From Candidatus Cloacimonadota bacterium (GTDB lineage Bacteria > Muiribacteriota > UBA6191 > JACPRK01): 5,570 nucleotides of DNA. This document shows, one piece after another, positions 1 through 4,128 of this stretch. The position numbers and the translations under genes are program-made. The notes beneath the pieces were generated by a model. It was not told the DNA's origin, ran no database searches, and saw only the letters and a list, made by a program, of their open reading frames with translations. The DNA lies in the NCBI GenBank assembly GCA_021772705.1, contig JAJFLN010000274.1, positions 1-5,570 of the forward strand, given 5' to 3'. The first letter of the stretch is position 1. Each line of letters opens with the position of its first letter.

Positions 1-171
1 TGCCGGTGCGACCTGTCTTCAAGGCACGGGGTCACCCGAGTGACCGAGACGAGGGAGAAGGGTGATCTTGTGGATGGCCGTTTTGTTGAGAGACCAATAC
101 GTAGAGCACGCCTCAAGGTTCAGTACCGGTGCGGGTTCTGCGAAGGGGCATTGAGGAGAGGTACCAAATGA
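1..171 (+). CDS. 3' end of an unidentified upstream gene (partial)
   Basis: An open frame runs from the left edge to a TGA at 169-171, giving 56 residues of a protein whose start lies outside the window. It is called as coding because it has no stops and because its TGA overlaps the ATG of the next gene as ATGA, the same junction seen between other genes here. The fragment is basic and rich in Arg. It has a Cys-x-Cys at residues 1-3 and a Cys-x-x-Cys (residues 44-47, RCGFC) nine residues before the end, so a small metal-binding C-terminus is possible but unproven. I do not recognise the family. It probably forms an operon with the dNMP kinase gene. Confidence 0.5.
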   Translation, partial: CRCDLSSRHGVTRVTETREKGDLVDGRFVERPIRRARLKVQYRCGFCEGALRRGTK

Positions 172-821
172 TCGAGGAAACGAGCGTGTCACAGCCACCC
201 ATCGTAGTCGTGATATGGGGGAAGCCATTTGCTGGGAAGGACACAGTAGCCAAGGCACTTCACGCGGCCACACCATTTCTGTTTCGTGATACGCAATCCT
301 GGATTGACTGGTTCGCTGCTGACGTCAAGCTGTTCGCGTCCAAGATCTATGGTCTGGACTACGACCGACTGCTCTACGATCCCGAGTACAAGGCGCTGCA
401 CCGAAGCAAGTTGCAGGGGCTTGGTAATCACGTTCGGTCCAACGATCCGATTGCCTGGGCCCATAGTGTCTATGAACGGGTGACATTGAGGTCTGGTTCT
501 TGCCCTGAGAAGCTGCGGAAGGTTCACTATCTTGCGGACTGGCGATACCCGGATGAGGGTAAGTACCAGGCCGAGAAGGGACTGTCGGTCAGATCGATCG
601 AAGTTGTTTGTGACGAGAAAGTCCGCGCTGCACGGATGGGGTCAGACGCTTATCAGGCGACCCTCGAACTTGAAAAGGATGTGTCTGAGACATCCCTAGA
701 TTCTCGCTACTCGCAGTTCGTTATCGAGAACTCTGATGGACTCGATTACGTCTGGAATCGTGCTTACGAGATCCTGCCCGAGGTCCTGTCCGCGCCCACC
801 GCCAGCTGCTTCCTGCGTTGA
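168..821 (+). CDS. phage-type deoxynucleoside monophosphate kinase
   Basis: This 217-residue cytosolic P-loop kinase probably phosphorylates dNMPs to dNDPs with ATP for phage DNA synthesis. A Walker A motif (GKPFAGKDT, residues 18-26) follows a hydrophobic strand. The GKDT ending is typical of the phage dNMP kinase family, to which T4 gene 1 belongs. Further family-like segments are the LQGLG...R block (82-90, then DPIAW at 93-97), the DWRYPDE block (124-130, matching the family's DxRfxxE), and the SET motif (173-175) before a terminal helix. The ATG at 168 is preferred over an in-frame GTG at 129 because GAGGAGAGG (153-161) sits at Shine-Dalgarno distance and the ATG overlaps the upstream TGA. 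The length fits the family. It ends 3 bp from the end of a convergent gene. Substrate range cannot be read from sequence. Confidence 0.85.
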   Translation: MIEETSVSQPPIVVVIWGKPFAGKDTVAKALHAATPFLFRDTQSWIDWFAADVKLFASKIYGLDYDRLLYDPEYKALHRSKLQGLGNHVRSNDPIAWAHSVYERVTLRSGSCPEKLRKVHYLADWRYPDEGKYQAEKGLSVRSIEVVCDEKVRAARMGSDAYQATLELEKDVSETSLDSRYSQFVIENSDGLDYVWNRAYEILPEVLSAPTASCFLR

Positions 822-824
822 CTG

Positions 825-1214
825 CTAGAAGAAGAGCTTGATCACGCCAATCACTTTGAGGATCGTGTTCTCTCGCTCTCGGGACTCGGCCCGCTCTCGC
901 TGAATGCCCGCGTTCTCCTGGTGAGCTTCCTTTAGCTCCCGTTCCTTCTCGAACGCCGCACGGGACTTCTTCAGGGCTTCCCTCAGCTTGGCGATCTCGG
1001 ACTTCTCCTTTTCCGTGGCCGCGTCCCCCTTGGCCAGCGCCAGCCGGAGTCGCTTGAGGCCCGCCAATTTCTCTCGTAGCCGCTCCCCGGCCTTTCGGCC
1101 GTAGAAGGTTCCCTTCTCAGGAGCGGCCTGCCCTTCCTGGAGAAAGACCGGTTGCCCGGGGACTACCGAAGCGCCAGCCAGCGCGAGGATCACAATGAGG
1201 GCGACTGTTCTCAT
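825..1214 (-). CDS. secreted or membrane-anchored coiled-coil protein (spanin-like architecture, unproven)
   Basis: The product is 129 residues. Residues 1-20 form a signal peptide or single membrane anchor (MRT, then a run of Val/Ile/Leu/Ala, with AGA or PGQ as possible cleavage context) and contain no lipobox Cys. Residues 41-117 are highly charged, rich in Lys/Glu/Arg/Ala with heptad-like spacing, and look like a long coiled coil. The last dozen residues are hydrophobic (ILKVIGVIKLFF). An N-terminal anchor plus an extracytoplasmic coiled coil is the shape of phage inner-membrane spanins, but no diagnostic motif is visible and the hydrophobic tail is atypical. The ATG overlaps the previous gene's TGA (1211-1214), and GGAG lies 8 nt upstream. 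It is the last gene of the minus-strand cassette and ends 3 bp from the convergent dNMP kinase stop. Function is unknown. Confidence 0.75.
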   Translation of the reverse strand: MRTVALIVILALAGASVVPGQPVFLQEGQAAPEKGTFYGRKAGERLREKLAGLKRLRLALAKGDAATEKEKSEIAKLREALKKSRAAFEKERELKEAHQENAGIQRERAESRERENTILKVIGVIKLFF

Positions 1215-1513
1215 ATCGACAGCTCCAGGAGTTCGGCGTGCAGGCCCTCGGCGGACAGGTCCTCGCCGGATTCCGGATCCTCGAGGATCCGGGTCGTCTG
1301 TTCTCGGAGGAGGCCCGCTTCCCCTGCGTCGAGGTCGGCACTGGCTACCAGGGCATCAACGTCAGCCAGGAGCTGGTCGATCTCGGGCGCCAGGGACTCC
1401 TCCAGCTCTCGGACCTGCTGGTTCTTCGCGGCAGCGAGTTCCGCGACCTCATCGGCGCAGAAGCCGAGAGCCCAGCGAATCCAGCCCAGTAGCTTGAGGA
1501 GTAAGGGGGCCAC
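1211..1513 (-). CDS. small acidic protein with hydrophobic N-terminus, unknown function
   Basis: This is a 100-residue protein if it starts at the GTG whose first base is 1513. That start is chosen because AGGGG lies about 7 nt upstream and the gene then follows the previous stop (TAG at 1520-1518) by 4 bp. A TTG at 1531 would add six residues and overlap the previous gene, but has no visible ribosome site. Residues 4-18 are hydrophobic and rich in Leu/Trp (LLLKLLGWIRWALGF), either a short membrane segment or an amphipathic helix. The rest is strongly acidic and helical in character (Glu, Asp, Leu, Ala). I recognise no family. It is the middle gene of the minus-strand cassette and is probably translationally coupled to the next gene through an ATGA overlap. 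A perfect 20-bp palindrome lies in its coding sequence (1273-1292). Confidence 0.65.
   Translation of the reverse strand: MAPLLLKLLGWIRWALGFCADEVAELAAAKNQQVRELEESLAPEIDQLLADVDALVASADLDAGEAGLLREQTTRILEDPESGEDLSAEGLHAELLELSI
1273..1292. repeat. perfect 20-bp palindrome
   Basis: CCGGATCC, central TCGA, then GGATCCGG reads identically on both strands over 20 bp and contains two GGATCC sites flanking one CTCGAG. A further CCGGAT copy lies directly beside it at 1267-1272. It is inside the coding sequence of the 100-residue minus-strand gene, where it encodes part of an Arg-Ile-Leu-Glu-Asp-Pro stretch. It could be a dimeric protein binding site or chance. No function is assigned. Confidence 0.5.
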
Positions 1514-1517
1514 GGGA

Positions 1518-2099
1518 CTACCCCTGGACAACGCGCTCTACACCGGCGACCAGCGGCTTCACTATAGGGTACCGGTCCTCCACCTTGCTCCGAACGATCG
1601 CCACACCACGATGCAGTCCGCCCTTGAGGTCGTCCCGATCGACTCCAGCGATGGACGTGTACTTCTCCATCAACTCCAGTCCCTTGTCGAGCTTCTCCCT
1701 GCTGGTGACGACCATTTCGGCGGCCCCCCGGCCGACGTTTCGTTCCTTGAGCTCGTTCCGAGCCCACTCGTTGACTTCCATGGCGACTGTCGCTCCGAGA
1801 CTGGTGAGCTGCTGTCGAACCCATACCTGCTTCTTCAGGCCTCTGGCTGCGGCCAGGTCATCAATCCAGTCAGCGGCCTGCTTGAATGCCTTCTTGATCA
1901 GCGGCAGGACGAAGATGGACAGGCCTGTGAAGATCAGCTCCCGAATTCCTCCGGTGGCGGTTTGTACCGGGGTTGGATCTGGGACCGCCGTGCCAGCGAG
2001 GGCTGTGGTGGCTCCGGTGCCACCGGTGGACTGGGCCAGCAGGGCGCCGGCAGAGACGAGAACGAGGACCAACAGGATCCAGGGTGTGTGCTTTCGCAT
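1518..2099 (-). CDS. membrane or exported protein with two hydrophobic segments; holin-like candidate
   Basis: The product is 193 residues from the ATG at 2099-2097. An excellent GAGGAGG Shine-Dalgarno sits at 2115-2109, 9 nt before the ATG, so longer upstream in-frame starts are rejected. Residues 7-22 are a hydrophobic signal or anchor. Residues 23-50 are a Thr/Gly/Ala/Pro-rich linker. Residues 55-67 are a second hydrophobic segment, followed by basic residues. Residues 85-182 form a soluble, probably helical domain. One or two membrane segments followed by a charged helical tail recalls LLH-type phage holins, but I cannot show homology, and a cleaved signal peptide with a periplasmic domain is equally possible. 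It leads the three-gene minus-strand cassette and is divergent from the sigma-like gene. Its ribosome site lies in a short hairpin, which could limit translation. Confidence 0.7.
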   Translation of the reverse strand: MRKHTPWILLVLVLVSAGALLAQSTGGTGATTALAGTAVPDPTPVQTATGGIRELIFTGLSIFVLPLIKKAFKQAADWIDDLAAARGLKKQVWVRQQLTSLGATVAMEVNEWARNELKERNVGRGAAEMVVTSREKLDKGLELMEKYTSIAGVDRDDLKGGLHRGVAIVRSKVEDRYPIVKPLVAGVERVVQG

Positions 2100-2177
2100 G
2101 GGGTGAGACCTCCTCACCCACGAAATCCTATTCCGATCTCGATCCGTAGAATCACGTTCGCGTCTCAAGACCATGGA
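2100..2177. promoter_or_regulatory. divergent intergenic region
   Basis: These 78 bp separate the outward-facing starts of the minus-strand cassette and the sigma-like/GmhA gene, so promoters or operators for both are expected here or slightly inside the flanking genes. I found no convincing -35/-10 pair on either strand. TAGAAT at 2147-2152 resembles a -10 box for the plus strand but has no -35 at the right distance. A direct CGATC repeat lies at 2134-2144. The promoters may be recognised by a non-standard sigma factor, possibly the one encoded next door (inference). Confidence 0.35.
2101..2119 (-). promoter_or_regulatory. hairpin enclosing the ribosome binding site of the 193-residue minus-strand gene
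   Basis: A perfect 7-bp inverted repeat (GGGTGAG at 2101-2107, CTCACCC at 2113-2119) encloses a 5-nt loop. In the minus-strand mRNA the Shine-Dalgarno GAGGAGG (2115-2109) spans one stem arm and the loop, and the ATG begins one base after the stem. The fold would partly mask the ribosome site, so it may act as a translational control element. Its regulatory role is inferred from position only. Confidence 0.45.
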
Positions 2178-3389
2178 ATGCCAATGACACTCACACCGCC
2201 ACTTTCCCTTGAACAGGCCTTCGCCACCGCCCTCGATGTATGGAAGTCCGTGGGTCGAAGGGTCTTCCCCTACTCCTGTTCCTTCGCGGATTGGGAGGAC
2301 CTCCGTCAGGCGGGATTTCTGCAGTTTGTGAAGAACGTCAAGAGCTACAACCCAGCAAGGGGGGCTCTCCGTCCCTTTGCCTACCGGGTGGTTCGCCAGG
2401 GGGCGATCAAAGAGGCCTTCGAGACCTGTGGTCCCGCCCGAGTTCCTTACGAGATGCCCCAACTCCAGTACGATCCCCGTGATGTACTGCGTGCAAACTG
2501 GATCAGCGGTGTCAGCCTGGACTCATTCACCGGGCGATACACCCCAAGAGCCCTGTCTGTAGACCAGGCGCTGTCCGCACCCACTCCGTTTTCCTACCTC
2601 GAGTCCGACATTGAGAGGGTTCTGGGGAAGCTGATCGGTTCTGGAAAGTCGGTGTCGGCGGCAGGGTGGGAGTTTGGTTTGACCGAGGAGCAGACCCGGG
2701 AGATCCTCGACAAGGTCCGGGCCAGAATACCTCCGCAGGTGCGGAAAGAGATGCTCGAATTGGATTCACCGTTAGGGGTTTTCGTGGACACTCTGGCTCT
2801 GAGAGAAAAGTCCGCTGGCCTGCTTCACGATGCTGCCAGCCTGCACGCACGGATGACTGATCGGTGCGCTGCCTCGATTGTGGACGCTGCTCTCGTGATT
2901 TCGAGGGCGCTTGGCAGTGGGGGCAAGGTGCTCCTGTGCGGGAACGGAGGGAGTGCGGCCGACGCCCAGCACATGGCAGCGGAGTTCGTGGGTCGGTTCG
3001 CCGTCGACCGCGTCCCGTACCCGGCCATCGCGCTGGCAACGAACGGGTCCTGCGTGACGGCGATTGCCAACGACTACGACTACGCCACGGTCTTCGAGCG
3101 GCAGGTTGTGGCATTCTGCCGCCCGGAGGATGTCGTGGTGGGGTTTTCCACCAGCGGGGACTCCGAGAACGTGGTCCGTGCCCTTCGCAAGGGGCGGGAG
3201 CTGTGTCAGACGACCATCGGATTCACCGGACTGGACGACTGCCGTGTCGACGCGGAAGCGGTGGTCCAGGTGAAGATCCCTTCCCGGCTGACCCCCAGGA
3301 TTCAGGAAGGGCACATCACGGCGGTTCACGTCATCTGCGAACTGGTCGACTCCATCATGTTGGGGGACCCCCGGAGCCAGATTCCTTGA
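2178..3389 (+). CDS. fusion: sigma-70-like N-terminal half with phosphoheptose isomerase (GmhA/SIS) C-terminal half
   Basis: One uninterrupted frame gives 403 residues. Residues about 38-82 match sigma-70 region 2: DWEDLRQAGFLQFV, then a YNPARGALRPFAYRVVRQGAI stretch like the family's FDPxxGxxFxTYAxxxIRxAI. Residues about 142-184 resemble a short region 4 helix-turn-helix. From about residue 203 it is a complete SIS-fold phosphoheptose isomerase, which converts sedoheptulose 7-phosphate to heptose 7-phosphate. It has CGNGGSAAD (254-262), the HxxxE pair H265/E269, STSGDS (324-329), and RIQE...H with Q376 and H384. These align with E. coli GmhA H61, E65, Q172 and H180, so the isomerase should be active. 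The ATG at 2178 has only a weak ribosome site, and the ATG at 2184 is an alternative. Open frame upstream of 2178 lies antisense to the cassette and is ignored. Whether one fused protein or two proteins are made is unclear. Confidence 0.75.
   Translation: MPMTLTPPLSLEQAFATALDVWKSVGRRVFPYSCSFADWEDLRQAGFLQFVKNVKSYNPARGALRPFAYRVVRQGAIKEAFETCGPARVPYEMPQLQYDPRDVLRANWISGVSLDSFTGRYTPRALSVDQALSAPTPFSYLESDIERVLGKLIGSGKSVSAAGWEFGLTEEQTREILDKVRARIPPQVRKEMLELDSPLGVFVDTLALREKSAGLLHDAASLHARMTDRCAASIVDAALVISRALGSGGKVLLCGNGGSAADAQHMAAEFVGRFAVDRVPYPAIALATNGSCVTAIANDYDYATVFERQVVAFCRPEDVVVGFSTSGDSENVVRALRKGRELCQTTIGFTGLDDCRVDAEAVVQVKIPSRLTPRIQEGHITAVHVICELVDSIMLGDPRSQIP
2774..2786 (+). promoter_or_regulatory. 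possible internal ribosome site and GTG start for free GmhA
   Basis: AGGGG (2774-2778) is followed after 5 nt by an in-frame GTG (2784-2786). Starting here places the conserved CGNGGS Cys at residue 52, close to residue 50 in E. coli GmhA. It is therefore positioned to start a free isomerase inside the fused frame. An in-frame ATG at 2751 is an alternative with a poorer upstream sequence. Use of this site is inferred. Confidence 0.4.
2784..3389 (+). CDS. gmhA: nested alternative product: stand-alone phosphoheptose isomerase
   Basis: If translation begins at the internal GTG, the product is a 201-residue cytosolic enzyme, close to the 192 residues of E. coli GmhA, which works as a tetramer on sedoheptulose 7-phosphate at the start of ADP-heptose or GDP-heptose synthesis. 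All metal and catalytic positions (H265, E269, Q376, H384 in fusion numbering) and the phosphosugar-binding Ser/Thr loop (STSGDS) lie in this part. No other heptose-pathway gene (kinase, phosphatase, nucleotidyltransferase) is in the window, so it would act with host enzymes or genes outside. This is an alternative reading of the same DNA as the fused gene, not a second locus. Confidence 0.4.
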   Translation: MDTLALREKSAGLLHDAASLHARMTDRCAASIVDAALVISRALGSGGKVLLCGNGGSAADAQHMAAEFVGRFAVDRVPYPAIALATNGSCVTAIANDYDYATVFERQVVAFCRPEDVVVGFSTSGDSENVVRALRKGRELCQTTIGFTGLDDCRVDAEAVVQVKIPSRLTPRIQEGHITAVHVICELVDSIMLGDPRSQIP

Positions 3390-3408
3390 AAACACAGTCG
3401 GAGTCCGG

Positions 3409-3471
3409 ATGGCCAGACGCCGACAGTTGGGCCGGGCTTTCGGAGATTTCCGTCTCAGAGAGCATGAGTGA
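3409..3471 (+). CDS. possible 20-residue leader ORF before dut
   Basis: An ATG at 3409, with GGAG at 3400-3403 about 5 nt upstream, opens a 20-residue Arg-rich frame (MARRRQLGRAF...) that ends at TGA 3469-3471, inside the start of the dUTPase gene. The dUTPase ATG at 3464 has no good ribosome site of its own, so termination here could pass ribosomes to that ATG or to the in-frame ATG at 3476. It is very short and could be chance. I recognise no family. Confidence 0.25.
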   Translation: MARRRQLGRAFGDFRLREHE

Positions 3472-3937
3472 CAACATGCTTCCGCTTCGACCCCAGCCTG
3501 TAATTCGGGTGAAGAAGACTCGGCCTCGGGCTATCCTCCCCCGCTACATCCACCCCGGTGACTCCGGATTCGACCTCTTCTTTGGGGCAGATCGTTCGGT
3601 CACGATCTTTGCGGGCAAGCACCAGCGCCTACCCACGGGACTGGTCTTCGAGCTCCCCGCCGGCCACGAGGTTCAGATTCGTTCAAAGAGTGGGCGGGCC
3701 GCGAAGGAGGGTCTCTTCGTTCTGAACAGCCCCGGGACCGTGGATGAGGGTTACCGGGGGGAAATCTGTGTGATCCTCGCCAACTTCGGTAGCGTGGCTG
3801 TTCAGAACGAGCCGGGTGACAAGATCGCCCAGGGCGTCTTGGTCCCGGTGGTTCGCGCCGAGATTGAGGAAGTGGCCGAGATTGCGCCCTCGACCAGTCG
3901 GGGGACTGGGGGGATGGGGAGTACCGGCATCCGATGA
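3464..3937 (+). CDS. dut: dUTP diphosphatase (dUTPase), trimeric type
   Basis: The 157-residue enzyme hydrolyses dUTP to dUMP and pyrophosphate, keeping uracil out of DNA and supplying dUMP for dTMP synthesis. All five motifs of homotrimeric dUTPases are present in order: motif 1 around residues 26-40 (PRYIHPGDSGFDL), motif 2 RSKSG (73-77), motif 3 with GTVDEGYRGE (91-100; catalytic D94, uracil-pocket Y97), motif 4 GDKIAQ (118-123), and the flexible C-terminal motif 5 RGTGGMGSTG (146-155), with Met where Phe is usual. Length is normal. The ATG at 3464 is preferred; the ATG at 3476 is possible. Its TGA overlaps the next gene's ATG (3934-3937), tying it to the small gene and recombinase downstream. 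Motif 5 is encoded by an unusual run of GGG codons. Confidence 0.93.
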   Translation: MSDNMLPLRPQPVIRVKKTRPRAILPRYIHPGDSGFDLFFGADRSVTIFAGKHQRLPTGLVFELPAGHEVQIRSKSGRAAKEGLFVLNSPGTVDEGYRGEICVILANFGSVAVQNEPGDKIAQGVLVPVVRAEIEEVAEIAPSTSRGTGGMGSTGIR

Positions 3938-4128
3938 GGAAGCTCCCTGTCATCATCCAGCCAAAGGACCCCTCCGAGGCCAAGCAGGCTCTAGTTAGGG
4001 CACTGGCGCCGTTGATCGCCGAGATCCACCGATCTCACCTGGTGGCTGAAGCCGAGGCAGAAGGGGGAGACTGTGGCCCCGGGAAGGTGATACCCTTTCC
4101 GCTCCCAGACTGTGGAAAGCGGCGATGA
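3934..4128 (+). CDS. small conserved-position protein upstream of the serine recombinase, unknown function
   Basis: This 64-residue protein is joined on both sides by ATGA overlaps: its ATG overlaps the dut TGA (3934-3937) and its TGA overlaps the recombinase ATG (4125-4128), so it is very probably translated and coupled. The N-terminal half looks helical (about residues 13-43, with Ala, Leu, Glu and an IHRSH stretch). The C-terminus is Gly/Pro-rich with VIPFPLP (52-58), two Cys (47 and 60) and a basic tail. I see no helix-turn-helix or membrane segment. Its place directly before the recombinase allows a role as an accessory or directionality factor, but that is position-based inference only. 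Confidence 0.7.
   Translation: MRKLPVIIQPKDPSEAKQALVRALAPLIAEIHRSHLVAEAEAEGGDCGPGKVIPFPLPDCGKRR

Noticed and set aside
129..167. GTG at 129 as the dNMP kinase start
   Set aside because: The ATG at 168 has a well-placed GAGGAGAGG and an ATGA overlap with the upstream gene; the extra 13 residues precede a normal family N-terminus.
1152..2177. Long plus-strand open frame continuous with the sigma/GmhA gene
   Set aside because: It lies antisense to three minus-strand genes that have better starts, overlaps and hydrophobic N-termini. Its translation is low-complexity Ser/Arg/Pro-rich and resembles no protein; the sigma-like similarity begins only after 2178.
2100..2462. Upstream extension of the 193-residue minus-strand gene to an ATG at 2462
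   Set aside because: The extension is antisense to the sigma-like coding region, and the start at 2099 has a strong Shine-Dalgarno and signal-like N-terminus.
3362..3372. GGGGG-A-CCCCC as an intrinsic terminator after GmhA
   Set aside because: The stem is very short with an unworkably small loop, there is no T-run, and it lies within the coding sequence.
2772..3395. Minus-strand open frame opposite GmhA
   Set aside because: It is a shadow of the GmhA frame in GC-rich DNA, with no ribosome site or recognisable domain.
2864..3463. Upstream extension of the dUTPase frame
   Set aside because: It runs out of frame over GmhA coding sequence; dUTPases of this type are about 150 residues and the part from 3464 already holds all five motifs.
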